Below are positions 30,681 through 44,764 of a stretch of DNA of 64,000 bases, one piece after another; positions within the stretch are counted from its first letter, which is position 1; each line of letters opens with the position of its first letter. This stretch comes from Triplophysa rosa (lineage: Eukaryota; Chordata; Actinopteri; Cypriniformes; Nemacheilidae). Below the pieces are notes generated by a model. That model saw nothing but the letters and a program-made list of their open reading frames with translations, did not search any database and was not told where the DNA came from. The stretch covers positions 15,738,518-15,802,517 of the forward strand of contig NC_079891.1 of the NCBI RefSeq assembly GCF_024868665.1, given 5' to 3'. Made by a program: the position numbers and the translations under genes.

Positions 30681-33399
30681 GAACAACTACAGCATACACA
30701 ACTTCCTTTTCAAACACACACAAACAAATGTATAGCTATAAAAAAAGCAATGATACCAGAGACAAGAGTGTCTCATGAAGCTTTTAGCAGAGTCAGTGGA
30801 GTGAGTCAGTGTTTGGTCGTGAGGAATGAGATGTGCAGTGTGCCACGCTGTTTCTTGTTGTAGTGACAGGCAGTGATAGAAACAGTGGGAGGTGAGCGAG
30901 AGAGATGAGACGCGTGGCAGACGCCCACTCCATTCACAAACACTGTACAACCCACGCAACAGTTCGTCTGCTGTATTCGGTCCTGCCAGCCTAAGTGTGT
31001 GCGAGCGTGTTGTGTGTCTGAATACGTAGGTAGAGAGAGGAATTTTGCAACGTGATAACAAACTAAAACACACAAGCGAATATGGTTGTTAATGAAAAAT
31101 AAACTGTTTTGTACAGAGCAATGGGTTCCAAAATATTCGGGCTAAGAGCCATGAGTTTTCCATTTATAACCAGCCACTGTGCTCTTTTTTAATAAGCAAT
31201 ATTCTCTTGGGCATTATGCAATAAAGATTATTATACATTATATAAATGCTGTATATATTTCATCTGTGTTAAAACACTATGATGAATGTGCACAAAACTG
31301 TATTTACAGTAAGGTTTTATCTGCTCACTTTTATATACACTTTTTCTATTGTATACTATTGTACAGTAGGTTCAGCTATAGTATTTCTTTCTCAAATGCT
31401 ATATTGTGTATATTTTGTGGTCATCAATAAAACTGAACAAGTGATCGAAAAACATTTTTGTAAATCTCACAGAAGAGAATTCTTCAGTAAGTTTGAACGC
31501 TTGTTCAGTCGTTCTACAGATCCAGGCAGCGGGGAGACTTACTCACCCCTCCAATGATGTGCGTGTGTGTGTTACATAACAGCTCCAGTGGCAAAGGCTG
31601 CTCTCCCCGCTGCCACATAACCAGAATCCACAGCTAACCCTCACTCTTAGAAAGCACCTGCTAATGCCGTCCTAAAACACTCACTCCAGACCTTCCCAAA
31701 AGCACGGACACAGTTCCCTTTGCATACACACTAAATTATCCACATCTAGATAAACATACAAGCTAAAGGTTAACCCCTGTCTGACATAGTGACCTAATTT
31801 TAGGCGCTTCTGTCAATGCATTAGAAAATCCATGTCCGGTGCAAGTCTTTACAAAAGGATCTGAGGGTTTGCAAAGGCACATTTTCAAATGTTTACATTG
31901 TAAAAACAAGCACTGCTTCAAGTGAGATGAGCACAGACAACTTATGTAACTCAGCAAACAGTAAAGGAGTCAGTGGATCGATCCCATTTTATAACCATGC
32001 TGCAAAGTCTTTAAGAGTGCTGAGTCCTTGGGATCAGAGAATGAATTGGATCTTTGCCATTGTTACCATCAGTCATTGGGAAATAACAGAGGAATTAACC
32101 ACTCAACTGAATCACTGTGTTCTCGAGCAGGTTAAATAAAGTTAGGGATGCTTCATTTTATATTTTCACATTTATGAATATGTAAGACAACTATACAAAG
32201 TGCATATGATGTGTGGATTTCTATCAGTCCATGGAAATTGAATGATTTGGGTATAGCAATAGTGGGCACAATTACCACACATTTTCCTTATTATGCGGTG
32301 TCAATCTGTAGATGTTCTACAATTAACAATTTGCTGACCGGAACTGACTGTAATTTCTAACAACGGACACCCATGGCCACAGCATAGACAACACATATAA
32401 GCTCACAGAGAGATGTGCACCAAAATGTGAATCAATTCTGTTTTCACAAAGCGTCCCACATTGACCACAGCATCATAGACCCTGTGGAGCTGAGCAGTCA
32501 GGTGCACTGTATTCTTAACCGCACCTTTGCTCTTGAGAGACAACTAAGCAAAGAGTGACTCATTAAAGTTAGTTATGGAAAAACTGAGAGGTCTCCAGAC
32601 TTTAGTTCTCAACGGACCTGCCAGAGTGAGTGTGTGCAAGCAGTGCTGGCGGATATTGACAGCAGCATCTTATCTGTGGGCACTTGCGCTTTAGATGATC
32701 AAGCAGTTTGTATTTGTTTTACGATTATCCACGCGTGACACCCAGATTAAACATTTAGTCAGATAAAGTAACTGTAAAAGAAGGCTGTTTACAATCTGAG
32801 TCATATAAGAACAGAAAGCCCATTACAGTGCAGATCAGAATGTTCACTGCAGTTTGTAATGTGTGCGTGTGAAGTAGCTGAACATTGACGAGTAATATTG
32901 ATACAATATGTCAATGATTGCTGAACAAAAAGCATTGATAGGAGCTTGGGTTATGCCTAAAAATAAACAAAACCTGCTAATATTTCGAGCAGATTTAAGC
33001 AGTCTCGATATTTCCCACGATTACATCAGGTGCAAAGGTATTGTGTGAAACGTGCAAGGCCAGCCATTGACAACTCCCCATTCATACTTCACTACATCAG
33101 CACCCATTCAGGAAACGATTCATTGATATATGCGAACCAGTAATATCGCTTTGAAATAAAACGGTTGCGAGTGAATTGAGTTCATGTATAAGACCTGAGG
33201 TGCAAAGAAAGATGAGCCAAGCCCATGCGCGCCATCGAATCAGAATGCGCAGCGGGAAATGAACAAAAAAAAAAACTAACGGAAAACAGAGGGCAACTCA
33301 CTAGCTGCCCAAACGAAAGAGGTGAAGAGTTACATCAGTCGCGACGTGACACGAAGACACGCTTCCAACATCAAGCATTAGATGGGCGGTGGTGGTTAG

Positions 33400-34080
33400 T
33401 ATGTGTGTTTTATTCGAGCAAAGACTGTGCACCGGTGGCGGAGAATCCGCAAATAATCGCTACATGATTGTTGCGAGGCGAAACATGTGACTCGCTGGTG
33501 TGCAAAAGTGAAATTTCACCACCTTACCTTCCGACGCTTCCAGAATTCACCCACATGCCAGTCTAAGCGTGGTTCGCTCCTGGCTCCCGTTAAACCGGGC
33601 GCAAGGAGATCGAATGCAGCCTTTAAATGATGCGTCTATAAACTCTGTGCCTTTAAATTAAACTCGCTGTGGTGTCACGTCTGTCACAAAAGCAGCATCT
33701 TCACACTCGCCTTTTCTTCTGAGCTGATATATGCGCTGGTAAGTTTTCACAATGAAGCGAAGAATATTAGCCAATGAGTCTGCTACACCTGCACTTCAGT
33801 GTCTCAACGACGCTTGAACATTCATAGGTAAGCACTCATTTTGGGGCGTTCGCTGGACTGTTATTGTTTCTACAGCTGATTTCGCCAATGACACGCCCCT
33901 GCTTTGCGTCACACAAACTGAACTCACCCCGAATTCATGTAACTGTGACAGACAGCCAATCAAGTCTATCCCAACCCAAAGCCCCGCCCCGTCTGGAACC
34001 CTCGTCTTTTTAACCCACAATCTATCGAGCGCTTGCTTAGTCAGTCATACGTTCTGACAGGCGGACCTGTTACAAAACGT
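33400..34080 (-). promoter_or_regulatory. CpG-rich putative promoter and 5' non-coding exon of rhobtb
   Basis: CpG is locally frequent. The minus strand carries a strong donor AAG/GTAAGG (exon would end at 33528), and the plus strand has a GC box CCCCGCCCC (near 33983) and CCAAT elements (near 33955), which fit a promoter reading left into rhobtb. A plus-strand donor ATAG/GTAAGC (exon end 33827) with TATAAA at 33637 suggests that a transcript may also start rightwards. Exon limits and direction are inference. Confidence 0.45.
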
Positions 34081-36390
34081 CTTCTACGGCAGAACACGCG
34101 CTGTGTTTAGATGTTCTGAACTTCTGACACGCATTGAATCACTAGATATAGAGGCACTGAATATTCACTTGATACTGCCGTTGTTTTTGTTACGATAACG
34201 TAAGCGATATATTTCACAATACTATCAGATTTCTATTTGAACGTAATTAACCCAATCGAAAGGATAACAGACAGAAACAGCTGTGTTTTATTATACACTC
34301 TTCTTAGATAAATAATAACATGTTACATGTTATAACCAGATGATATGTGTGTATTCACAATTTTAAAAGTGATCACTTCAACAATATCAAATAACACATA
34401 GGCCTAAATGGGTATGTGTAGGAAATGCTCTTAAACAAAACAAAGCCCTCGTTGACAAATATTCCGTGAGACATTATTTATAACTACTTGAAATAGTATT
34501 CAAGGTATTCAGTCAGTGTGGTACACTGATATCATCTGTGAGCATGTTAAAGGGTTGCTCTTAAGAGGCTTGACAAGGAAAGAAAATGAAGGAAATCTAC
34601 ATTAAAAACGACTACATTCTGAGGAAAAACCCTTATATATTTCAATACAAAAGACATGGGCAATTAATTATTTGTCCATGCGATATCCTAAACCAGATAA
34701 ACCACAAGTAATGCATACTGACCTCTAGCGATATATACTGGTATTACAACTCAACAGGACACTCCATAACGATCCGAAAAGAACAAAGCGCACAGATGAC
34801 ACAACACCATGGTAACGATCCCGTTTTTGTGTTATTTAAATTCGTAACATATTTACTGAAACAATTCAAGGCAGTCTTAAAAACTTGTCCTAAAACATTT
34901 GGACTGTTGATCATGGAGTCTGATCATGAGGTCACTGAACAGGTTTGGCACTGTAAGTCAAAGATTTTAGTAAAGCAGACCCTGTTCCCACACTTCAGTC
35001 AATGCCATCCTTTCTGTGTCCATCTCAGACCCAGCTGGAGTCTAGCAGGCATATCAGTGCCAGTGCAGTGGCAGGTCCTGAGAAAGTGATGCCCCTGTGG
35101 CCCCTAGACCCCTTGGAATAGAAGTGAGAATCAAAGAGTTTAGGGAGAGAGGTGGAACCCAATGCTAAGCCCATATGGTAATTTTGGGATTTGTGTGGGT
35201 TTATAAAGAATGAAGTGTTATGAGGTTAGTGAAAATGTCAGAGGCTCTAAATTATTGTGCTCTATGAGACTGGCCGGATAAACCTGCGAAACTGCAGAGT
35301 TGAACTATATTTGTTATTGTGGCTTGTGTATACTGAATCCAGACCAGATTGTCCATGATACTACTATACATTCAACTATCAGGGTTAATATCACTCTCAC
35401 ATCTACTGCAAATATATTCTGCTTTAGTCTACATGTGAGCAAAGTAGGTCAGCCCTGTTATACAATGGGGAATCTTTTTAAGGAGCAAACATTCTATGAA
35501 GTTGAGCCGCATAAACAGGAAGTCACAGTTTTCAGTAATGTGAAAACAGTGGATAAACAGTCAGGCAACAACATTAGTGGGAACTTTATGTTGCACCCTT
35601 ATGTCTAACATACTAATAGAAGGGATAAGAATTAGTGCCATGGACACACAGTTCCTCAGGCAAATACTGTGGAGAAAAAGATGAGATTGACATTTTCAGA
35701 ACAGAGGGAGGTTTATTAGTATCAAAGGCATGGTGTTGCCCATGTGAGAGGCTTGTGAGGTTGTGTGCAGAACATTCAAACAAAGATAAGGTTAAGAAAA
35801 ACAACACAGATTAAAAAAAGAGAAAGGGGGTTAAAAAGTGTAGAACGATGTACAGGAAGTGTAGCTGAGCAGAGCAAAAGAGAAAGAAACATCTCTATAT
35901 GTGGTATGTGTATTTCTGGCCTGTGTAGTAACTGTTTGGCAGCATCATCACTTATTTATCATACCAATACAGCCTATTGGAATCCTGAATCTTGAAAAGG
36001 CGAATAGACAGAAAGACAAGTCTGGGACTGAGTGTGCTTACAGTGTGATGGTGGGCTGCAAAGAGGGGGCAAAGGAGAATGTGTGTGTGTTTGTGTGCAT
36101 GCATGCGTGTGACTAGAGAAGTCAGCTTGTTTTCACCAGACTTTATCTCCACAGCATTAGGACAGGCCACACTGTCTTATCAACCCACAATTTCAAGCTC
36201 TCCAAGTATGTCAGCACTGGGAGTTCAGGCCAGTCAATGTGCAACATGTGACCTACTTACTGTTCTGATTTATGTACATGACAACTTTCCCCCTTAATAC
36301 GTAAACAGTGCATTCTAATATAATCGTCTGTTCTCACAAGAAGCGTTTTGAAAGCTGACACATCCTTCAACTTTATGCTCTGCTCTCAAG
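34081..36390. other. Non-coding stretch
   Basis: No exon, element or array recognised; the short open frames are not supported. Confidence 0.4.
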
Positions 36391-36399
36391 TGAAGGTCA

Positions 36400-37140
36400 G
36401 CGATCAATTGACACCTTCATTAACAGAACACCTTTGTCCTCCTTACAAGACATAACTCTTCCATCCAGCCCACTAGAGAATGAAGTGGAGCTTTTATTTG
36501 TGTGATGGCAGCTACATCACTCCTTATTGCACACAACAGGCCTGAAGAGATGTCCAGGGATAAGAAGTTTGAGGGCTTGGAGGTGGAAAGAGGTCAACAG
36601 ATGCCCTGCATTCCTTCCTGACATAAAGCAGTTTGATGAAGAGTGATCTTGACTATGCTTTGGATCTGGTGAGCCTTTGGATGTCTGACCAGCAAAGCCT
36701 CATTATGATTGGGCTATCAGAATCCATGAGCCACTGGAAGTTCAGATGTGATTCTGATAACCTCTGCTATGCGGTTCCTGTCATCAATGAGTGAGATCTA
36801 ATCTTATTGTAATTCAGGAAATAAAAGTGCCGCCCCTCTTAGCAGGATGTGAGATGTGCGTTAAATGTGCACATCTTTAAGCACAACCCGCTCAAATGAA
36901 GAGGTTAATCTCATTAAGCCTTTACTCACCTGTTTAATCATAGAGCTACACCAGCGCTGAGTGCACTAGCGCACAAGCTTCTTTCAAGATAACCAGGCCA
37001 AATCTGCCTCGAATTAAGTGATAATGTAGTTTTGCAAGTATAGCATATAGAGTGGAACTATAATGACGGAGATGAGTCAGGCTATAGCAGAGAAACATTT
37101 TCACAAATGACGCTCGCACTGTCATACAAGGATAATGAAA
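36400..37140. promoter_or_regulatory. Candidate conserved non-coding region
   Basis: Complex, non-repetitive sequence of near-even base composition without open frames, rich in homeodomain-like TAAT/ATTA words and TGATTGGGC/CACCTGTTTAAT motifs, between repeat-laden stretches. Only a regulatory role fits, and that is speculative without alignment to other fishes. Confidence 0.25.
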
Positions 37141-37362
37141 GTCATCTTCATGGCTAGAGTTTCATTAGATGCAACTCATACTCTTTTGTTTTTGATACCT
37201 CATTACATGCCATTAACACCCATAACCAGTTGTCTATGAACACTTGTGTCCTATGGCACAAGCTTCTATGATTCTGAGGAAGACTTAAAGTCCCCAAAAA
37301 GTTTTTAAAGTTTTTGACTTTTACTATAAATATTGACAAAATTAACATTTAGAAGATATAAG

Positions 37363-37613
37363 GGTCACACTTTATTTTAAGGTCCAATTCTCGCTATTAA
37401 CAACACATTAACTACGACTTTTGCCTCAATAAACTCCTAATTTGGTGCTTATTAATAGTTAGGTTTAGGCATTGGGTAGGATTAGGGATGTAGAATATGG
37501 TCATGCAGAATATGTGTTTATAAGTGCTAATAAACAGCCAATATTCTAATAATATGCATGCTAATAAGCAACTTGTTGATAGTGAGAATTGGTCCCTATA
37601 CTAAAGTTTTACC
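37363..37613. mobile_element. MITE with GGTMAMACTTTA ends
   Basis: The left end GGTCACACTTTATTTTAAGG continues into TCCAATTCTC. The right end, inverted, reads GGTAAAACTTTAGTATAGGG and continues into ACCAATTCTC. The middle carries TTAGGTTTAGGCATTGGGTA, typical of a common cyprinid repeat. About 250 bp, non-coding. Confidence 0.85.
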
Positions 37614-39329
37614 GGTATAACTTACAATCTCTCACTTTCACCTAAATAAATGTTTGACCAATCAAAAGCTCTTTAGAATCTAGTGGGGAATCTTAACAAT
37701 TGTCAGCCGCATGTTTAAAAAATCTTTGTAAGATTGACTGGAAATGACAGGTTCTTAAATTTAAAGACTAGAATCTTTAGACATTAAACATTATCTGCTG
37801 ACTGTAAACTCCTACTGGGACCTGCACTATTAAAAATAAAGGTGCTTAAAAGGTTCTGTCACAGCTATGAATCTAAAAGTTTTAAGTGTGTCTCTGGCTT
37901 TCTGATAATTCCAACAGTCAGACCTCAGGAATACTATCGTGACCTTGGTGTATAGATACTGTACACCTCAGGCTACATCTGCGAAGCGTTTGTCATTGAC
38001 TATTTCAAATAGTTGGAGATGATGGAACATTTCATGGTAAAACTTCAATGCGGCGACAACATAAACAAAATTCTACCATCAACTTAAACATGGAACAAAA
38101 TAAAAGTCACAGCATGCAATCAGTCAAATTCATGGACATGGGTGTATTCTGTATGTATTGTAGGCAAGCATAAAGTATTAATAAACATAAGGTAATCATA
38201 GGACACACCTAGCTTAATATATTATCTCGGTGTATTCTCTATGTATGTCTAAACCAGTATAACGTGATATTAAAGAATGTGGCATGGATTCACAGGTTGA
38301 TTAAACAGTTTAGCATACCAAAGTTAGTTACCAAAACAAATATTTTTGAATCACCTCAGGCCAAACTGTAATCTGACTGTCCACCTCTGGGGAATGTGGA
38401 AATGAACAACATCAGTGTTATTCTGCTCGGTGAGAACCTAATGCGGGTGAAAACGAGTCTTAAACACCTATCTGCTTCTGTGTAAGAACCAGTCAGGGAG
38501 AGAAATAAACCTTAGGCCAGAGAGAGAACTTGATCTTGTTTTCAATGGCTCACATTTTTCTGTTGCTCCATTCCACTTTATCTCTTTCTCTCTCCCTCTT
38601 TGGGCTGGGGGCTTTTAGAAAGAACAGGAAGTGATTTTGTTGAGATAACTGTTGACTGTGATGCTGTAACTGCCTTGGAATGTATTGTCACACAGTGTGG
38701 GTTAGAAGAGAAAAAAAAATTAGACCCAGAAATAGAACAATAGTTGTAAAAAGAGGAACTACTATGTACACAAAACACAAGTTCATAGAGTTTATACACA
38801 AACATATGCGCACACAGCAAATTGACTGTCTGGCACCTTGCTGAACACTTAAAACAGCATCTCCAACGAGCACTGGAACAATCTATATTGATGTTATTTA
38901 TGGGCCTGTCACATTAGGCTCCTATTGGCCAAACATAACCAATCACATGTCATTACCATCACAACACCAGTGCAGTGGCTTATGTGGGATGGAGCAAAAC
39001 CACTGACAGCTTTGATCTAAAACTTTTTGAAGAACAATTATCAATCGATTGTTGTTGAACTGGGGTGTGTTAGCTATGGTGACTGTCACTGAAATGTACT
39101 GATGCACAAAAGCCAAGGCATAAAGATTGGGAGGAACCACATTTTAGTGGTTTGCCAGATAGTAATATACACCCTTTCAGGTTTTTGTTAACTGACTCGA
39201 CATTAAAACTAGCTCTTCTTGAAAAGACAATTGGATGATTTCATTAAAGGCTAATGAATGCCAACAAACTTGTTCATTCTAAATCCGAATGTCAGTGTTT
39301 GTATAGTCTTTGTTGGATCAGTGTGAATT
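37614..39329. other. Non-coding stretch
   Basis: No recognisable gene or element; the open frames here are short and unsupported. Confidence 0.4.
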
Positions 39330-39525
39330 AGCCTTAAACAGAAATTAAAATCACAAGACGATATTTTGAAGAATGTTGGCACAACATCAGAACAACAGTG
39401 GCCCCCATTGACTTTCATTGTACAGACACAAAACCACATTTTGAGACACACTTCTCAAAATATCGGCTTTTGTGTTCCATATACATGTGTTGAACAACAT
39501 GAGGATGAATAAATAATGATTTAAC
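39330..39525. mobile_element. Relic of the palindromic MITE family
   Basis: GATATTTTGAAGAATGTTGG...GCCCCCATTGACTTTCATTG and TCTCAAAATATCGGCTTTTG match the inner arms of the family at 25695. The terminal AAAGGGATAGTTCACCC blocks are gone. Confidence 0.6.
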
Positions 39526-39556
39526 TGTTTATTTTTGATTGATCTGTTTAACACTG

Positions 39557-40237
39557 ACACCGTGTCCACACTGGACGTGGTGCGACCATAGACTGTATAA
39601 AAGATGGACAGCGTGACGCCACTTCCTTCCATTGTAGTGAATTGATCGTAAAATGTCCGACGACGGGCGCTGACATGTTACGCAAAAATGTCAGTTTGGA
39701 GCCCGGGCATGCGCAGGAGGAATCGTCAGTGGAGCCAGAGTCTGCGCAGTAGTGAGCACGAAGTGCAGCGTGATATTAAGGTCCTGCCCATATTCCCTGA
39801 TGACTCAATCGTAAACGAAGTTACCGCACCCCTTTTCTATAACATCTTATAACTAACTAAAACCAAACTTATTAAAAAAATGAACACTTGGACATACATC
39901 AACGTGATGAAAACTGACTAAAATACCAGAAAACATCTTTGGAAAAAAATATTTGAAGTGTAATTGGATTTTATAGTGTGGCTCTTGTCCCATTTGTTTA
40001 CATGGAGAGGGCAGGTTTATGACCCGTACTGCAGCCAGCAACCAGGGGATGATCAAAGGGCCAGCAGCTTCACTTTTCAGGACGTGTGAGACACCCCTGG
40101 GCGCGACAATCTCATTAGAACAAGCCATGTGTCGTGTTACGACGCATCCAGTGTGGGCAAAATGTATTATTATATGGGTTCTAATAGGTTCTATTGTCTT
40201 TTGTTGCATCGCGCCGCGTCCGGTGTAGACACAGTGT
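39557..40237. mobile_element. Inverted-repeat DNA element with a second element inside
   Basis: The left end ACACCGTGTCCACACTGGAC, followed by GTGGTGCGA, matches the inverse of the right end, read as ACACTGTGTCTACACCGGAC followed by GCGGCGCGA. Between them an unrelated repeat starts with ATAGACTGTATAAAAGATGG. I found no clear target duplication. Confidence 0.65.
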
Positions 40238-41616
40238 AAGGATTTTACACTTTTATGATGTGTACTGCTGCCCCCCAAAATATTTGTAACATTTTTAAAC
40301 ACGTCAAGTCACAGTTAAAAAGTTTAATTATCACTTATTTGAATTGATACGGTTACAAAATATCAAACCAAGTGGCATCTGTAAACAAATGATGCTTATA
40401 ATTTTCTCCTGAAGTCAAAAGACTACTAAATAATCCCTATACTAATTTCACAGCTGTGACCAAATGTAATATAATAAAAGAATTGTATAGTTCTGTATAA
40501 TGTTTCATTGAAAAATGCAAATAATTGAGTAAAAAAATTAAGTATTATATTTACCTTAACAGTGGCACTGTGTAGTGTGCAAATCCCTATTACAATATTC
40601 ACTGAAATGAATGCCAGCAATGCAGCAAAATATGAGCTGAATCAGCAAGAAACAGCAATGAGCGGTTGCTTGCCAAACATGATTTTACCATACCAAGATA
40701 ACTTACTATATTAGTTTGCTTCTACTTGGTCATGTAGCCTATTAGAGATGTTCAAAGCAACAAGAACACATAACTGCAGCTAAACTGTAATTTGTGTTAT
40801 GTTTCACAATCTAAAACTTCTTTTGTTAGTTGTCATTATTAAAAGGTGTACAGTCCATGCCACTCGGCTTAAAAGGACAATTATTTATTTATTCATTCAT
40901 TCAAAATGTCTAAATACATCCAAATAGTGTCTTAAACTATATATAACAGCTAAGATTGATACTGTATTGTGTAACATTATTCTAAGAAATTTTGTCTTTT
41001 GTGCTTTGTTATGGAAGGAATTACAGCAGCAAGCAGTTTCAAGTTGTGGGTTTTCCTACCAAAAATGCCACACCAGACACTCCCTGCAGTACAGGTTTTT
41101 TTCTGCTGACTCACTTGTTGTGTTGGCAAACTATACTCTAATGTATATCCTTCTTATGAGATCACCGATCATGTTGGGTGTGCTATTTTGGAATGTGGTT
41201 AGCAAGCAGTTAAATTGGTTACTTTGCTTTGGCAGCTCAAAAAAAGCAAACAGATTTATACTGTGGTGCATTTGTGTCAACATGTGTGTTCCTGTATCAT
41301 GTAAATTGTATAGCAGTAAAAACTTTACTAAATTAGTTATTTAATTTAGTGGTAAAACAAGTACTTTAAATTATGTGATTGATTTTATCTTAAGTTTTCT
41401 GTTCTCTTCCTCACACAGACACATGAACATACGAACATGCCCATACGTACATGCAGCAAGCATAGGAGTATAAACAAGGCCTCCTAATTCTCTTTAAATG
41501 AATCCCACACCTACCCAAAATAGCTTTAGGAAAACTTAAGGGAGTCATAATGTCTTGCATGTGTAACAATTTGGAAAAGATGGTAATTCAAACCGTGAAG
41601 GAAGCATGAACATTTC
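40238..41616. other. Non-coding stretch
   Basis: AT-rich; the 125-codon frame at 40967-41344 shows no domain, no biased composition and no splice context. Confidence 0.4.
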
Positions 41617-41946
41617 TGTGACGAGGGAGGCGGGACGAGAGCCGTGAGAGAACGAAGCGAGGCCGGTGGCGCGAGTGATAATGAGTGTCAGCTGTGCGTT
41701 ACACCGGTCTCGCATCTCTCACGGAGGAGCTCCGGAAGCATAAGAGGAGGAGCGACAGGAAGGCACGACGAGAGAGGACCAGGCCTGGATTTGTTAAGTT
41801 TTAGTTATGTTTGTGTAGCCTGCAGTCGACCGTGAGGTGGCTGTCGGCCTTTTACTTTCGTTTTGTTGTGCGTTTATTTGATTAAAAGTTTGTTTAAAGT
41901 TCGCCGGTTCCCGCGTCCTTCCTCCTTTTATACGAACATTGTTACA
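41617..41946 (+). repeat. Solo LTR with ATTTC target duplication
   Basis: 330 bp from TGTGACGAGG to TTGTTACA. The flanks are both ATTTC (41612-41616 and 41947-41951). A 5-bp duplication is usual for Gypsy-type integrases. It contains GATTAAAAG near 41881 and a GC-rich first half. The orientation is taken from the TG...CA ends and the late AT-rich part. Confidence 0.9.
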
Positions 41947-42036
41947 ATTTCATTCTATTACCTTCACCGAACCCCCAGTTGATCCACGGTGTCTTAAAGC
42001 AAAAGAAACTGAAAAATATTTTGCCCCGACTAGTGT

Positions 42037-42623
42037 TGTCACAAATCACAGTGGAAGAAACAACCCAAATGCAGGCAGGCAGTGAAGGGCTTAATGAAAC
42101 AATACTTTAATAACAAAAACACAAACAAAACACCCTTGATGGGGAAAACAGAACTAAGAGCTGAATACAAAACAAAAGACTTCCCACGAGGGGGCAAAAC
42201 GAAACAAGAACAGTAAAAACTAAACTAAAGGACACGACCAAACGTCTAAACTCAACACATGACAAGGGTAGAACACAACACTCACAGAACACGGGCACGG
42301 CTAGGGACAGGACAATCTACAAGCAAAACACAGGACATCCAGATACGTAACATTTTACAATACACAAGCACAAGACAAAGAAACATGAGGGCATTTATAG
42401 GTAAGACAAACGAAGGATAACAAGCGAGGGCAGGTGTGGAACATTAGACACGGAAGGGAAGCAATACATGAAACGAGAGGGGCGGGGCAAATGACGAGAC
42501 ACGAGAAAACACATGAGAAGTAAAAACAAACAACTCATGGCTTTCTCACATAAAACCTAAGGGCTCTGTCCCGATCCTGCCACATGACTAGAAATTCATA
42601 AACAAGAAGGTAGGACCGTGACA
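42037..42623 (-). repeat. Solo LTR with AGTGT target duplication
   Basis: 587 bp; on the minus strand it runs from TGTCACGGTCCTACC to TTTGTGACA. The flanks are both AGTGT (42032-42036 and 42624-42628). It is related to the 55639 LTR: TATAAATGCCCTC box, a CCTGCCTGCATTTGGGTT stretch at the 3' side, and a tip stem pairing with GGCAGGATCGGGACA. Confidence 0.93.
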
Positions 42624-42628
42624 AGTGT

Positions 42629-44715
42629 TGCTTTTGGATCTGGCTCCTGTTTAAATATTACTCTGCAGAAGCCTCGTAAGTCAAAAGAAAACAAACTAAA
42701 AACAGTAAAAACAGGACAGTTAATAGTCTGCTCCATATTATGCAAATAGAAAATTAAAAATTTGAGGTTATTTTTAAATCATCTAGCTACCCAAGGCCTT
42801 TTAGAAAAAGCATATTCTTAATGTTTCTGTAAATGTAATGTGAGATCTGTGTACATACTAAAGAAAAGTCGGTGGCAATGCAAATACATGTGATTTGACA
42901 AATCTGTAAATGACTTGTAAGTGAATGTGCATACAGATTAATGTGACTGATTCGAATAGCACTACATGGCCTACTAGTACAAGAGCCAATAGACTAACAT
43001 TTAGTATAATAGAATGCAACAGTTATTCTCACCATTTTAGTGGTTTTAAAAGTATTTTCCATTTTATCCAATCGTTCACATTGAAAAAAATCTCAAGAAA
43101 GGGTTTTCTCAAGAACCTTACCAAACCAACCAGGTTTAAGACGAATCACAAAATTACAAATTTTACTTAAAAGCAAACAAGCATTTTAAAATCAGAGAAA
43201 GAGCCAAACAGTACAGTATAAAACTAGTATATAACCCCTTAAACTTGTTAAACTGAAAACAATAATGTAAGATGAAAATATGTATGTATCTTAAGGCAAT
43301 GATTTCAATCTCCTGTAGTAGCGAGCAATTCTGGGTGACTGGGTTCATGCTCCCTAAAAGTGTCAATAGTTGTGCAATATGCAACTCTGTTTCCATGGAT
43401 CTCAAAGTATACACATATGAACAGACAAACAGAAAGCAGAAAAGCGAAGTATCTTGCCTACAGGGAGCATGGCAGTGGACCGTATTACTGAATAGTTCCA
43501 GCGAACACCTCCTCCATGTACTGCATGAAACATTTTAACATGCTTAAGTCACAACAAAGCAGTAATAAATGTAACTTGAAAAAAAGGAGGAAATCTTGCT
43601 TTTTCATAATATTCTAATTATTGTGTAAGAATATAACCCCGTCCCTGCATGTACTGTAAATACAAAACAGATTTGTGTCAGTCAAGCCTCTTTTTCTATC
43701 TAAGTGGATGGTTGTTGTCTAGTTTAAACAAACAAACAAAAAAAAATACAAAACCCTTTGCCTCTGTTTGGCTACATGCGAAAGGGCTATGAGACCCTTA
43801 GCAAAGTTACTCAATAACAGAGAGTGCTCAGATTCTACATTTCTTTTCTCTGAAAGGTCCCTTCTCAATATATTACTAAGACGTACAGTTGTTACTTACT
43901 ACTTTACTCATTTTTCTACTACCCCTATCTCCATTACTGTCTTGTGATTACAGCCGGGAAACTGTTATTGTCTCTATATTGTCCTTTTCAAACAATCTTT
44001 TTGTATGCAGCTGAGATCCTCCTTCCCACAACCCCTTGCATGTTTTCCTGAGGATCTACTCTTTTCTTTTTCCTCCCATTCCCTCTCTCCTCTCTTTTCT
44101 CTTGCTATCGGCCTGCTGTCCTGGCCTCAACTTTCTTTGCATACTCTCCCGTTTCAAAAACAACTGTGAGAGCAGCCAAAAACGCAGAGGGAGATAGAGC
44201 ATTGTACAATGACCATCTCTCTAAACTACATTTTTCCAGCACAGACGGATATCATGTGCTTTGGGGAAAGATGTTTGCTTTTCTCCATATTCGAATATGC
44301 ATGTGCGTGCGCGTGTATACAGAGGTCAGTTGCTCGCAGTCACCAAGAATGAACAGCATTTAATCTCACGTGTGCGTTCAGAATTCAGAATTTGCCCTTG
44401 TAGTTTCTAAATATGCACATCTGTATGTATTCCTAAAGGGAGTTGGGATTTGGATGGCTCTTTTGCCCGTTAAAGAAACATGGGGAATGCAGAACACCCC
44501 TCCCTTTCCTCCTTGTGTCAGGCCATAGAGAGTACAGAACGGAGTTAAAGATGTTGCTCAATAAACTGCCCCACAGTCTTATATGGCTCCCAGCTGTGTA
44601 GAGCTGGCCAGCTCCTTGGTGCTTGAGAGGCCTGGAATGTGTGGAGTGCAAGCATTCTGGAAAGCTCAAGTCACCAAGAGTCTCGGAGTTGGAAAGAGAA
44701 AAATGAGAGAGAGAC

Positions 44716-44721
<6 letters not shown>
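42629..44721. other. Non-coding stretch
   Basis: No gene or element recognised. A pyrimidine-rich tract is at about 44060-44110. Confidence 0.4.

Positions 44722-44757
<36 letters not shown>
44722..44757 (+). repeat. (GA)n microsatellite
   Basis: About 18 uninterrupted GA units; it explains the Ser/Leu-repeat open frame on the minus strand. Confidence 0.95.

Positions 44758-44764
<7 letters not shown>

Noticed and set aside
30687..31073. 128-codon minus-strand frame upstream of rhobtb, considered as a 5' exon
   Set aside because: It does not join in frame to the first coding exon, which already starts with the conserved family N-terminus, and no donor fits.
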